From: JBJYIN01 sp046237015
GTDB lineage: Bacteria; Pseudomonadota; Gammaproteobacteria; Enterobacterales; Enterobacteriaceae
Assembly (NCBI RefSeq): GCF_046237015.1
Contig: NZ_JBJYIN010000026.1
Span: 1 to 37,195 of the forward strand
DNA length: 37,195 nucleotides
Direction of reading: 5' to 3'
In this document: positions 7,545-14,917 of the stretch, one piece after another
Layout: each line of letters starts with the position of its first letter
Numbering within the stretch: position 1 is the first letter of the stretch
Made by a program: the position numbers and the translations under genes
The notes under the pieces: model-generated
The model's input: the letters and a program-made list of their open reading frames with translations, nothing else
Told to the model about the DNA's origin: nothing
The model's database searches: none

Positions 7545-9259
7545 CAGTGTGACATCCAGTGAGTAGGTTTAGATCTGTCGATAGGTTTGGGTTTAGGACG
7601 GGCTGGCATGCGAGCACGCATTTCCTGCGCAATGGCATAGCTCATAACCTGATCATCAAAACAGCCTTCTTGCGCACCCATCGCGCCCTTGGCGTTGTAG
7701 ACGTAGGTATTCAATTCATTGATGGTGCCGATCCAGCGAATACCGCTGGCGTTCTCACGCAGTAACGTTTTTAGTCCCTCCGTTACCACCGGCTTGCTCT
7801 GCTTTGTCGTGAGCCAGCCCAGCTTTGGCGTTTCATCATCGTTGTCACGATCAAGATATTGCTCTGCATAGATGGCGCGTATCGGGTAGATATCTCGCAA
7901 TTTCTGCAATACCGCATGACCATGGTTGTTGCGTTCCGGCCCAATAAACGCGGTGTTGTACCATTTGCCAATGTGCGCCAGCAGTTGCGCGAACAATTCT
8001 GCATCCAGATGACCAAACCAGTGCGCCACCTGTTCACCTGTTGATTTCTTCACAACATCGAAAGATGAACGGTCACCATTTTCCAGCCCTTCCGCAATAT
8101 CCGCGCCGATGGCGTAGTCTTCATCTTGATCCGGTAATTCCCACACCAGCAGATGATTCAGCAACGTGCGTTGAAGCTCTTCTTTATCACCGCCACGTAA
8201 TGACTGAACCTTTGTACGCTTACCAGTAACGGGCTCCACGTCATACACAATGGATGGCGGCTTACATTTGCCTTCTGCTTTCATCACATTGATCGCAGGG
8301 AACACACGGCGACCAGAGGTTAAAAAGGCTTCCTGTGGCGTGGAAGGAAATTCTTGCTTCATTTCCTCGCCCTGCTCGACCTCTTTACGGATATACCACT
8401 GCTTTTGCTCATCAGTCAGTGTGACACGCGTTGCGCTTTCAACAGCAGCAAAGTATTCCTGGTGATATTTGCTCAGACGTAGGCCACTGGCCGGAACGGG
8501 CGCAACGTATTTCGGATCGTCAAACCACGGATAGAAATGAAACTTGTAATCCTGCATCGTCAGATCGACACCGGATTGCGCCAGCTCAAGCGCCCGCGTG
8601 CTCATGGTATGGAAATCGCCGCCCACACCTTCCGCCGTGGATTCGTCAAACACGATACAGCCATCATGCACGGCGTTCAGCGTACCCGTTCGCACCTCTT
8701 TGGCTTTTGCCGGATACTTGGCGCAGATTTTCCCGTGCTCGGAAATATGCAGACGTTGAACCGTTCCCGAGCGGAAGGACGTGGCTACTTGGATACTGGA
8801 ACCATGAGAAAACAGGATATAGCCACCGTTCGCCCCACTCCTCCGCTCACTAATCTTGAATGTCGATCGCAGCCAGCCAGGTAGATTGTCGAACGGTATC
8901 GATATCTTGGTACGAAAGATTTCGCCTGCAGCAACCTTATCTTGAGCGATGATCCCGCACTTGATGTTTTTATTGAACAGCGCTTGATCGAGCAGGTAGA
9001 TATCAATCACCGTGGAGAAACCGATCTGACGCGCTTTAAGAATGATGTTGCGGTAATGCATGTTCTGGAACAACCGACGTTGAGCCGGACGCATCCGAAA
9101 CGTGACCAACTGACCTTTTTCATTCTCAATCTTGTACAGGTTGTTGAGCCGCCACCACGCATTGCTCAATTTTGACAAAATAAAAAGGCGCTGCTGCGCC
9201 TCGGTCATTCCGTCCATCTCGCCTTCTGCGAGACTGGCATCATACTGCGGTGTCGTCAT
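7544..9259 (-). CDS. Terminase large subunit (571 aa)
   Basis: The packaging motor: an N-terminal ATPase and a C-terminal RNase H-like nuclease. A Walker-A-like KARQIGFST lies at residues 75-83, a Walker-B-like segment RLHISEHG at 169-176, and the coupling region CIVFDESTAEG at 201-211. The nuclease begins at YAIGADIAEG (382-391, with D387) and contains a second acidic position at D401 (SSFDVV). The EFPSTPQEAFLTSGRRVF segment (303-320) is the usual linker between domains in this terminase group. TerL docks on the portal and cuts and translocates DNA. It overlaps terS at the start (ATGA at 9256-9259) and portal at the end. Confidence 0.92.
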   Translation of the reverse strand: MTTPQYDASLAEGEMDGMTEAQQRLFILSKLSNAWWRLNNLYKIENEKGQLVTFRMRPAQRRLFQNMHYRNIILKARQIGFSTVIDIYLLDQALFNKNIKCGIIAQDKVAAGEIFRTKISIPFDNLPGWLRSTFKISERRSGANGGYILFSHGSSIQVATSFRSGTVQRLHISEHGKICAKYPAKAKEVRTGTLNAVHDGCIVFDESTAEGVGGDFHTMSTRALELAQSGVDLTMQDYKFHFYPWFDDPKYVAPVPASGLRLSKYHQEYFAAVESATRVTLTDEQKQWYIRKEVEQGEEMKQEFPSTPQEAFLTSGRRVFPAINVMKAEGKCKPPSIVYDVEPVTGKRTKVQSLRGGDKEELQRTLLNHLLVWELPDQDEDYAIGADIAEGLENGDRSSFDVVKKSTGEQVAHWFGHLDAELFAQLLAHIGKWYNTAFIGPERNNHGHAVLQKLRDIYPIRAIYAEQYLDRDNDDETPKLGWLTTKQSKPVVTEGLKTLLRENASGIRWIGTINELNTYVYNAKGAMGAQEGCFDDQVMSYAIAQEMRARMPARPKPKPIDRSKPTHWMSH

Positions 9260-10122
9260 TGCGCCAGCATTCCATCATCCGGCATCGCATGGATATCGCG
9301 CACTACATCAGTGAGCGGCGTCGTCACATCCTTACTTTCCGCCGTCAGTTTTTCCGTTTCGGCTTTCAGCTTGGCGGTTGCCGCCTTAATACGTAGCGTG
9401 TCGGCACTCAGACGCGGAACATTCACCGCATCCAGTTGTAACTTGCTCAGGCTGTTTTCGATCGACTCAATCCGGGCAATGTTGCGATCAAGCCCTTGCT
9501 CAGCCTTGATGAACTTATCGTAAAGCTCGATACGCGCTTCGACTGATTCAGCGTTCTGCAAATCCTCCATGATTTTGTTTAGCGTTTTCGTCACTGACAA
9601 TGCACGGGCGCGGGTGAAAATCAGTTCATCACGTAGCTCAGTTTCTCGCACCGCATCAAAAAGTTCATCGGCGTCCAGATATTTGGCGTAAGCGTTGTGC
9701 TTAACACTGTGACGATGACCGGGAACAAATGGGCTAACAGCGTTAGGGTTGCCGGGATTGCCTTCAGTGAAGCGCCCTTTTTCATCTCGCCCGTTCAATT
9801 CCGCTTCTTGCTGCGGGGCAGCGCCGCTGTCGTCGTCTGCGTTTGCCGCTCCATCCTCTTCTTTACCATCATTGCTATCAGGCTTTTTCGCTTGTTTGCG
9901 ATTCGCACCTTTCCCTTTGCGAATCTGCGAATCATCTTTTTGCGAACTGCGAATTTGCGAATTCTGCTCAATGAAATCCGTTGCAGCCTTTATCGTGATG
10001 TAACGCTTCGCGGAACTGTACGGCACCTCATGCTGAGCACACCAATCAGTTGGGGAGATTCCCGTTGCTGAATATGCGGCGGCATAATCGGCCAGCAGTT
10101 TTTTCCAATCGTACTTTGCCAT
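9256..10122 (-). CDS. Terminase small subunit (288 aa)
   Basis: A 288-residue DNA-recognition subunit. Residues about 1-55 (KKLLADYAAAYSATGISPTD, then VPYSSAKRYITIK) look like a helix-turn-helix; a basic and then acidic low-complexity linker (about 55-110) follows; then GRFTEGNPGNPNAVSPFVPG, a segment common in terminase small subunits; and a helical oligomerisation region (about 150-260) with long charged helices. It directly precedes and overlaps terL. Its linker-encoding DNA holds five TGCGAA repeats (9918-9962), a candidate packaging start site, since P22 and related phages carry pac inside this gene. Confidence 0.8.
   Translation of the reverse strand: MAKYDWKKLLADYAAAYSATGISPTDWCAQHEVPYSSAKRYITIKAATDFIEQNSQIRSSQKDDSQIRKGKGANRKQAKKPDSNDGKEEDGAANADDDSGAAPQQEAELNGRDEKGRFTEGNPGNPNAVSPFVPGHRHSVKHNAYAKYLDADELFDAVRETELRDELIFTRARALSVTKTLNKIMEDLQNAESVEARIELYDKFIKAEQGLDRNIARIESIENSLSKLQLDAVNVPRLSADTLRIKAATAKLKAETEKLTAESKDVTTPLTDVVRDIHAMPDDGMLAQ
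9918..9962. repeat. Five TGCGAA repeats in terS, candidate pac/cos recognition site
   Basis: TGCGAAT, TGCGAAT, TGCGAAC, TGCGAAT and TGCGAAT occur at 9918, 9926, 9941, 9948 and 9956 (start positions), that is five same-direction copies in 45 bases with spacings of 8, 15, 7 and 8. A sixth relaxed match is at 9897. The terminase small subunit of headful phages such as P22 binds a pac site inside its own gene, so this iterated array is a reasonable candidate. The peptide encoded is a low-complexity linker, consistent with selection on DNA rather than protein. Confidence 0.5.
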
Positions 10123-10186
10123 AGCGTCCTACTGAGTAAGCATTATCGAGCCACTTCTGGGAAGTGACTCTGGAATGCCTAACGAA

Positions 10187-11173
10187 TCATTTGAATGAGT
10201 GGACTACAGCGCGAAACAGGTAATCTTTCACCTGCTGTTCTTTAGGAAGTTGGTCATACGGAACAAAGCACGGATGCTCTTTCTTCTCTGCGTCTTTCAC
10301 TGGACCATATTTCCAGCCATCTTGTTTTTTGAACTCTAACCATTTGTTATGGCTGGCTTCTGGCAGATGATCACCATTGAGGTGGAATACCACGCCTTCG
10401 ATAGCAGAATCCTTTTGCCAGTCTGGTGCATCGCCCCACGACATTTGACTATCATCACCTAGGGCTGCACAGTAGGCACGATTGACTTCGTGGGATATTC
10501 TGGCGATCAGTTCAATGTTATATTGTGTATCTTCCGCTTTGGTATCCCCCATGCCTACACTAGGCCGCTCTTCAAATGCGAGAGCAACATTACCTTTACT
10601 GCCTGTATAGGCTTGTACATCTTCCATCAGGAAAAACGGGATGCCGTTGATCTTTACCATCTGTTGGCAATCCAAGGTTACACTTTCGGCCCCTTCTGGC
10701 GCTGAAACACAAAATTTGAGAGGTGTTCTATCAATAATAATTTCGCCAGGAGCGCTTTTTAAGGCGAGCTCCACCTCCGGCTGCACCGACTGCTCATAAA
10801 GGTGCTGCTTCAGCAAATACCCTTCCAACTGCCAGATTTTGTTAACCGCGTTCTGACGGGCAATCTTGCGACCAATTCCTGCATCGAAATTTTCAGGTGA
10901 TGCGCAGGCGCTCTCTCCGGTCACGGCGAAACCATTCTTGAGCACTAACACACAGAACGTTAGTAACGGGTGAACACTAGCTGTGTGGATATTGGGCTGC
11001 GTTCCGGCATACACATCGTTGTTTACCTTGTACGCGCCCAGCACACCATCAGCGGCGGTGAAATAGTTCTCGGCAATAATAACGCTCTGTATGTGCTCCG
11101 GTGTAACACGCGGCGCTGTTAAGCCTTTGGCTTTAATCTCTTGCTCAATGTGTTGATCGGTGACTTGTGTCAT
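10187..11173 (-). CDS. Gp49-family protein with C-terminal RyR domain (328 aa)
   Basis: Two recognisable parts are joined. Residues about 18-125 match the phage Gp49 family: PEHIQSVIIAENYFTAADGV, TFCVLVLKNGFAVTGESACA, FDAGIGRKIARQNAVNKIWQ. Residues about 225-328 match the phage form of the ryanodine-receptor RyR domain: HEVNRAYCAALGDDSQMSW, EASHNKWLEFKKQDGWKYG, KKEHPCFVPYDQLPKEQQV. Gp49 proteins are common in phages with no settled role; RyR domains in prokaryotes are thought to bind nucleotide-derived ligands, which is prediction only. The gene lies between lysis and packaging genes, where cargo or counter-defence genes are often found. A strong terminator stands upstream, so it may have its own transcript start. 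Confidence 0.8.
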   Translation of the reverse strand: MTQVTDQHIEQEIKAKGLTAPRVTPEHIQSVIIAENYFTAADGVLGAYKVNNDVYAGTQPNIHTASVHPLLTFCVLVLKNGFAVTGESACASPENFDAGIGRKIARQNAVNKIWQLEGYLLKQHLYEQSVQPEVELALKSAPGEIIIDRTPLKFCVSAPEGAESVTLDCQQMVKINGIPFFLMEDVQAYTGSKGNVALAFEERPSVGMGDTKAEDTQYNIELIARISHEVNRAYCAALGDDSQMSWGDAPDWQKDSAIEGVVFHLNGDHLPEASHNKWLEFKKQDGWKYGPVKDAEKKEHPCFVPYDQLPKEQQVKDYLFRAVVHSFK

Positions 11174-11194
11174 GGAGTTACCTTTTGTTGGGAC

Positions 11195-11223
11195 GAAAAA
11201 AAGCCCCAGCGGGTGCTGAGGCT
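11195..11223 (-). terminator. Strong terminator after the 105-aa gene
   Basis: On the minus strand a nine-base-pair stem (11215-11223 with 11202-11210, one G-U pair) closes a four-base loop and runs into seven T residues (11196-11202). It is one of the clearest rho-independent terminators in the window and ends the transcript of the 105-aa gene. Confidence 0.85.
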
Positions 11224-11258
11224 ATGGGGATAAACGGGAGTAGCTAAAGTATTTTCTT

Positions 11259-11576
11259 CTAATTATCAAAAAGATCCCATTGCGATAAATTCTCAAAGGC
11301 ATGTTTGGGAAGAATGGCATGAGTCATTATTCCATTCACTAACTTGTACTCAAATAATCTAATTCCTGTCTTTTCCCCATGCATATCCTTTTGTCGGAAA
11401 GGATCATTTTCAATAGAGGAAATCACCTCTTTTCCCGTGGTATATTGGTCAGGCAACTCTTTATTTATGGTACTAGCGATTTCATCAATCGGTACGAAAC
11501 AAGGCCTGCCACAGTTCCTTACATTCGCCCCATGCAGCACTGCATATACTTTATAAGCAAGCTCTCTATTGCACAT
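11259..11576 (-). CDS. AT-rich small protein of unknown function (105 aa)
   Basis: A 105-residue soluble protein starting MCNRELAYKVYAVLHGANVR. It has a possible winged-helix feel in VPIDEIASTINKELPDQYTT followed by KEVISSIENDPF, then beta-like IRLFEYKLVNG, but I recognise no family. Base composition is visibly more AT-rich than the structural and lysis genes on each side, it is flanked by its own terminator (11195-11223) and a 90-base AT-rich upstream gap, and its neighbours are unrelated. This is the pattern of a moron, an autonomously transcribed accessory gene acquired by the phage. Small genes at such sites include counter-defence proteins, but nothing in the sequence shows that here. 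Confidence 0.6.
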   Translation of the reverse strand: MCNRELAYKVYAVLHGANVRNCGRPCFVPIDEIASTINKELPDQYTTGKEVISSIENDPFRQKDMHGEKTGIRLFEYKLVNGIMTHAILPKHAFENLSQWDLFDN

Positions 11577-11611
11577 AAAAAGACCACCTTACATTAAGTT
11601 GAGCACAGAAA

Positions 11612-11638
11612 AGGATAAGGAACATCTATTGAGGTCAA
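11612..11638 (-). promoter_or_regulatory. Possible promoter for the 105-aa gene
   Basis: On the minus strand TTGACC (11633-11638) precedes TATCCT (11612-11617) with a 15-base spacer, shorter than ideal, in an AT-rich gap ahead of the gene. It is weak support for independent transcription. Confidence 0.25.
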
Positions 11639-11668
11639 GACTTATTAGCATGCAAATCATATTACTGT

Positions 11669-12202
11669 TTACTGTGAAACTGAATCTATTTTGCTGATTC
11701 GAGACAACAGGCTGTTACTTTGGTCAATAGCCGCCAGCAGCGGATCAATCCAATAAACCACCTGCCCATACGTCAATCGGCAGGTGGTGGCAGTGGCACC
11801 AGCACCGGCTGTGTCAACTCGCTCGGTAGTGGAACGCATTGCGCTGGCACGTAGACGGTGCGCGTAGTCGAGCAACCGGACAGCAACATCATCAGGCACG
11901 CACTGGCGACCAGCCGGATCTTTCTTGATGATCGTCCGGTAGATAATCTGTTTTTCATCGGATTTACCCCTAATGGTGATGGCATACTGATTCGCCTGCC
12001 TGGCGATTTCGTTGTACCGTTGAAACTGGAACGCCTGACCCGCGATGATCGACTGCTGACTAGCGTTGATATCATCAGACTGTTGCTTTCCCCGATCCGC
12101 AATATCCGCATCCCATCGTAATCCCTGCACATACCATCCCGCACCGAACGCAGCAGCCACTCCGCCGCAGAACAGCAGCGCTTTCATTTTCGTGGTTAAC
12201 AT
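11669..12202 (-). CDS. Rz: Rz inner-membrane spanin (177 aa)
   Basis: The i-spanin that, with Rz1, joins inner and outer membranes in the last step of lysis. An N-terminal membrane anchor (MKALLFCGGVAAAFGAGWYV, about residues 6-26) is followed by a periplasmic coiled coil rich in Gln and Asp (DDINASQQSIIAGQAFQFQR) and a C-terminal periplasmic tail. The embedded Rz1 frame in the +1 register confirms the identity. It is the last gene of the lysis cassette in transcription order, after muramidase and the two holin-like genes, at the usual place for Rz. Length is typical. Confidence 0.85.
   Translation of the reverse strand: MLTTKMKALLFCGGVAAAFGAGWYVQGLRWDADIADRGKQQSDDINASQQSIIAGQAFQFQRYNEIARQANQYAITIRGKSDEKQIIYRTIIKKDPAGRQCVPDDVAVRLLDYAHRLRASAMRSTTERVDTAGAGATATTCRLTYGQVVYWIDPLLAAIDQSNSLLSRISKIDSVSQ
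11773..11958 (-). CDS. Rz1: Rz1 outer-membrane lipoprotein spanin, nested in Rz (61 aa)
   Basis: A 61-residue lipoprotein encoded entirely within Rz in another frame. From ATG at 11958: a basic N-terminus, a hydrophobic signal (RLVASACLMMLLSG) and a lipobox LSGC with the lipidated Cys at residue 29, then a Pro-rich C-terminus ending VPLPPPAD. The mature protein would be about 33 residues, typical for Rz1, and would sit on the inner leaflet of the outer membrane and bind Rz. The upstream part of the same open frame (to 12144) lacks a signal and is not part of the gene. Confidence 0.85.
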   Translation of the reverse strand: MKNRLSTGRSSRKIRLVASACLMMLLSGCSTTRTVYVPAQCVPLPSELTQPVLVPLPPPAD

Positions 12203-12277
12203 GGTTTCTCTGTTAAAAAGTGGGGAGATTGATGAAGGTGAATGATCCAGATTTCGCGTAGCGTTACCAAAATGACG

Positions 12278-12529
12278 CTAATTCGATCGTTTTTTGGACA
12301 AATTAAGCTGTTTCAGGACAAAGTGCCGAATTCCTATCATCGCAATGCATAGCAAGATAATACTATCGGCCTGCCTATCTGAACCCGTTCCACCGACAAG
12401 CGCTCCCATACACGACACAGAAAGTGCCGAGTACATCAACTTACCGACAATGCCGTCGTTAACGTGGTCACTGAATACACACCATCCAGCCCACAACAGA
12501 ATAACGGCGTAGGCGATGGTAATAATCAT
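12278..12529 (-). CDS. Small membrane protein of the lysis cassette, holin or antiholin (83 aa)
   Basis: Starting at ATG 12529, which overlaps the stop of the 106-aa holin gene as ATGA, the protein begins MIITIAYAVILLWAGWCVFS and has two to three hydrophobic segments (about 2-20, 28-48 and 55-68), ending in a basic tail (KQLNLSKKRSN). An upstream in-frame ATG at 12568 would overlap the previous gene by 40 bases and is less likely. Size, topology and placement fit a second holin-type protein; which of the pair makes the hole and which restrains it cannot be told from sequence. Confidence 0.65.
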   Translation of the reverse strand: MIITIAYAVILLWAGWCVFSDHVNDGIVGKLMYSALSVSCMGALVGGTGSDRQADSIILLCIAMIGIRHFVLKQLNLSKKRSN

Positions 12530-12846
12530 TGCGCACCTCCACCAAACCGGGATCGGATAAGCCCCCACAGGTCGGCGGCTTCAATGGCCTTGATAATAGC
12601 TGCGATGAGCGATCCCCCGAATGCCCCCAGAAGAAAGCCAATCCCACCAGCGGAGGAAGGATTAATATTGAAATAGTCGCCGACAATTCCCGTCAGGTAA
12701 TGAGCACAGGCACTACCAGTAAAAACAAAAATCGCGATTCCTTTCGCTGTTCTCAAATCACGCTGAAACGGGATAGAGATCAACGCACCAATAAGCCCGG
12801 CGATCGCCCACTGGAACTGCTCCCACAGTCGGGATATCCACTCCAT
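12526..12846 (-). CDS. Holin (106 aa)
   Basis: A 106-residue membrane protein beginning MEWISRLWEQFQWAIAGLIG. It has three hydrophobic segments (about 12-27, 36-56 and 66-88) separated by a basic loop (FQRDLRTAK) and ends in a charged, Gly-rich tail (RSRFGGGAQ). This fits class I holins; it also resembles LydA-type holins of P1-like phages, though I cannot confirm the family. It would oligomerise in the inner membrane to release the muramidase. It overlaps the muramidase stop (TAATG) and the next small membrane protein (ATGA). Confidence 0.7.
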   Translation of the reverse strand: MEWISRLWEQFQWAIAGLIGALISIPFQRDLRTAKGIAIFVFTGSACAHYLTGIVGDYFNINPSSAGGIGFLLGAFGGSLIAAIIKAIEAADLWGLIRSRFGGGAQ

Positions 12847-13439
12847 TAGACTGCCTCCTGATATTTAGCAAACGCCGCATCAAGCTTGATGTGATATCGG
12901 TTCTTTGCATAGTTCGGGCCGTTATAGATACGAGCAAAGGTTGTCCAATCACGATTTTTCAACGCTAATAGCAACTTTGAGTCTGCCTTAATAAAGCGCA
13001 CGAACGTATCGAGTTGGCCGACTGCCGTGTATTGGGCATTAATGAAAGACTGTAATGTTGGGTAGCTGCAGGTTTTCCAGTGGTAGCCCATTATCTGGAA
13101 TGCCCCCCACGACGCAGATTGCAATGCACAGCCGCGATCAATGATGGTTGCAGCCCGATCCATATCTTTATCTTCTTTATCGGTGGACTGATAACTACCA
13201 GGCTTGCGTGACACCAGATCAGGATGTTTCGCTAATTCAGCATTTGCCCGAGCACCGCCGAAGTGTTTCGTCAACTGCTGGTACATGACGTGTGGCTCGT
13301 ACTGAATTTTTACACGTCCATCAGGAAGAAATCCGCTACCGTTGCTTTCAACTTCAGTAACAGCGCTGACAGTGGCAACCGGCACCCCCAAAGTGTCGGC
13401 TGCTGTCCGATAATCATCGAGGGTGAGTTTTTTCGACAT
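12846..13439 (-). CDS. Endolysin, N-acetylmuramidase domain (197 aa)
   Basis: A 197-residue peptidoglycan hydrolase of the DUF3380/muramidase family. Key segments are TVSAVTEVESNGSGFLPDGR (about residues 23-42, with the likely catalytic Glu in EVES), IQYEPHVMYQQLTKHFGG, SASWGAFQIMGYHW, and LLALKNRDWTTFARIYNGP. It has no N-terminal signal, so export depends on the holin. First gene of the late transcript, after two terminators and the promoter behind Q. A 66-base leader containing a TTCG-looped terminator precedes its start. Length is typical for single-domain members. Confidence 0.85.
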   Translation of the reverse strand: MSKKLTLDDYRTAADTLGVPVATVSAVTEVESNGSGFLPDGRVKIQYEPHVMYQQLTKHFGGARANAELAKHPDLVSRKPGSYQSTDKEDKDMDRAATIIDRGCALQSASWGAFQIMGYHWKTCSYPTLQSFINAQYTAVGQLDTFVRFIKADSKLLLALKNRDWTTFARIYNGPNYAKNRYHIKLDAAFAKYQEAV

Positions 13440-13465
13440 GGCGCACTCTATATGACAGGAAATAG

Positions 13466-13492
13466 AAAAAGCCGCTGGCGAACCATGCGGCT
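13466..13492 (-). terminator. Second terminator in the late leader
   Basis: Minus-strand AGCCGC (13487-13492) pairs with GCGGCT (13470-13475), with an inner TGG/CCA extension and a TTCG tetraloop, followed by five T residues. Together with the hairpin at 13508-13542 it forms a double block between the late promoter and the lysis genes, which Q would overcome. Confidence 0.8.
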
Positions 13493-13507
13493 TGAGGACT
13501 GACCAAT

Positions 13508-13542
13508 AAAAAACCGGAGCAGCTTTTAAGGCATACTCCGGT
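13508..13542 (-). terminator. tR'-like terminator, copy 1 (behind Q)
   Basis: Minus-strand ACCGGAG (13536-13542) pairs with CTCCGGT (13513-13519) and is followed by six T residues. It begins about 10 bases after the -10 box of the late promoter. The internal ATAC/GTAT pairing leaves CGGA in a loop that could alternatively pair with the distal CTCCGG arm, giving a possible pseudoknot. The near-identical copy lies at 5342-5378. Confidence 0.8.
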
Positions 13543-13552
13543 ATCTTTCTGA

Positions 13553-13581
13553 AATTTAGCGCGTATAGGCGATCAGGTCAA
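13553..13581 (-). promoter_or_regulatory. Late promoter pR' (copy 1), directly behind Q
   Basis: On the minus strand TTGACC (13576-13581) and TAAATT (13553-13558) are separated by 17 bases, and the -35 box lies four bases past the Q stop codon. The spacer carries ATACGCGC next to the -10 box. The arrangement Q, promoter, short leader, terminator, lysis genes is that of lambda-type late control, where Q loads at a site in the promoter and lets polymerase pass the leader terminator. Confidence 0.7.
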
Positions 13582-13584
13582 TCA

Positions 13585-14400
13585 TCATGCCTCTATTTCA
13601 TCACGAATTTGGCTGCTAAGGACGCTGGCCGCGCTGGATTCTTCAATATACAGCCACCGCATACATTCTTTAATCAGATCCAGATATTGCAACCACTCAC
13701 CTGCAGGTATCACAGCCCCTATGATAGCCATCGATTTCCGTAAATATTCAAACGTCGCGATAATTCGCCCATGACCACCACATTCATTACATATTGCGAT
13801 AACTGGCCGCAACGTCTTACCTGTCCCGCTACAGCGTGGGCAAATATTACTCCGCCGTGCTTCTTGTTCCGACCAATCATACAACGCTTGTCTTTCCGCC
13901 TTAATTCGAGCGCTCAATTGCTCTATTTCTTCGCCTACTAAAAAATACTCGGCATTGCTCGTTTTATCTCGGCAACGCTGTTTCTCTAGCCGCTTAATTT
14001 CAGCTTTGAGTGAATCTGTGTTTTTGCGAGTTTGTGATGATCGGGTGCCGTATCTGCGTAATAACCCAGCGATATGATCAACCTGAGCGGGTAAATTACG
14101 CTCTAAAACCATGTCCATTGCCAGTGAACAGGCGATATCTGAATGCTCAAGGTGCTGATATTTGGCGTACACGTCCCACGCATAGATAGCGATCATGATA
14201 CGGAACGCTGCATCACTATCATGTCGGTATTTCGCCATCAGCAGATCGTAACCAACGGGATTTTTGCGTTGAGCTGTCGCGAATGCCCCCAATATTTGTT
14301 CTTTGGAGAGAATCGCACGTCCGCGCCCCACATTCAGTGATTCAATGCTCATGCAACGCGGATCGTGCATCTTAATCAGTTGTTCTATAGCTATGGTCAT
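13585..14400 (-). CDS. Q: Late antiterminator Q (271 aa)
   Basis: A 271-residue protein with two zinc-binding knuckles, CPRCSGTG (Cys187, Cys190) and CNECGGHG (Cys204, Cys207), preceded by a charged coiled coil (about residues 128-172) and followed by a helical C-terminus (YLDLIKECMRWLYIEE). The DnaJ-like CxxCxGxG knuckles, length and placement as the last early gene immediately before the late promoter identify it as a Q-type (phage antitermination) protein. It would bind promoter DNA and RNA polymerase to suppress termination in the lysis and head operon. The start is preceded by a variant of the repeated start motif (GAGGGGCTGACCAAATG). Confidence 0.78.
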   Translation of the reverse strand: MTIAIEQLIKMHDPRCMSIESLNVGRGRAILSKEQILGAFATAQRKNPVGYDLLMAKYRHDSDAAFRIMIAIYAWDVYAKYQHLEHSDIACSLAMDMVLERNLPAQVDHIAGLLRRYGTRSSQTRKNTDSLKAEIKRLEKQRCRDKTSNAEYFLVGEEIEQLSARIKAERQALYDWSEQEARRSNICPRCSGTGKTLRPVIAICNECGGHGRIIATFEYLRKSMAIIGAVIPAGEWLQYLDLIKECMRWLYIEESSAASVLSSQIRDEIEA

Positions 14401-14476
14401 TTGGTCAGCCCCTCTGTTAGTCAGGGACTGATTTTATCTAACGTTGCACAATTGGCAACAATAACGAAAATTATCC

Positions 14477-14917
14477 CTATTTTTGCAAGTAACGTTCAAT
14501 TTCCGATCGCGCTGCGTCAAATCCATAACAGATCTCGGCGCGGTATCCTGCAGAACGCATCAATTCTTGCCACTCCAACTGAGCCGGTGTTACTCGTCCG
14601 TCAATAGCCTTCATCTCTATCCATAAACCGGAATATCCACTACGCGGTAACGCCAGAAATAAATCGTGTACACCTTTCTTCATTCCCAGCCGCTTGGCAT
14701 CCCTTGCCGCCTTCGGCCCACGTTTTCCCTCGTTTGGGATATGAATCAGATAACGACCTGGGCGGATGCCGTTGACGGTGGTCAGCGCTGCCCACTCAAT
14801 CAATGCTGCCTGTTCTTCCAGTTCGGCCTGATGATAAACCTTGCGCACATCTCCACCGTGAATGTCCAGTTTTGCCTGACTACCGACAGCGGCCAGCGCC
14901 TCAATGGCATTACGCAA
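14477..14917 (-). CDS. VRR-NUC domain nuclease (about 146 aa)
   Basis: A small nuclease of the VRR-NUC group (PD-(D/E)XK fold). Diagnostic segments are EEQAALIEWAAL, the HIPNEGKRGPKAARDAKRLG motif, KKGVHDLFLALP (catalytic Asp), GLWIEMKAIDGRVTP (Glu-x-Lys) and EWQELMRSAGYRAEIC. Members act on branched or other structured DNA in recombination; in lambdoid phages they often stand in the NinB-Q interval, as here. The start is uncertain: the open frame extends to 15205 but that part shadows the upstream gene; TTG at 14917, preceded by AAGGGGGC and just before the upstream stop at 14910, gives a protein starting at LRNAIEALAAVGSQ. Confidence 0.75.
   Translation of the reverse strand: MRNAIEALAAVGSQAKLDIHGGDVRKVYHQAELEEQAALIEWAALTTVNGIRPGRYLIHIPNEGKRGPKAARDAKRLGMKKGVHDLFLALPRSGYSGLWIEMKAIDGRVTPAQLEWQELMRSAGYRAEICYGFDAARSEIERYLQK

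Noticed and set aside
10152..10166. CACTTC/GAAGTG inverted repeat before terS
   Set aside because: Six pairs with a three-base loop and no T tail; too weak to call a terminator.
11959..12144. Longer Rz1 frame
   Set aside because: The added 62 residues would put the signal sequence and lipobox in the middle of the protein; ATG at 11958 gives a normal Rz1.
13494..13508. Ninth or tenth start motif, on the plus strand behind Q
   Set aside because: The motif is present (GAGGACTGACCAATA), but the triplet is ATA, not ATG, and no reading frame follows; kept only as a curiosity in the motif finding.
14443..14459. GTTGC/GCAAC inverted repeat upstream of Q
   Set aside because: Only five pairs with no T run or promoter context; insufficient to call.
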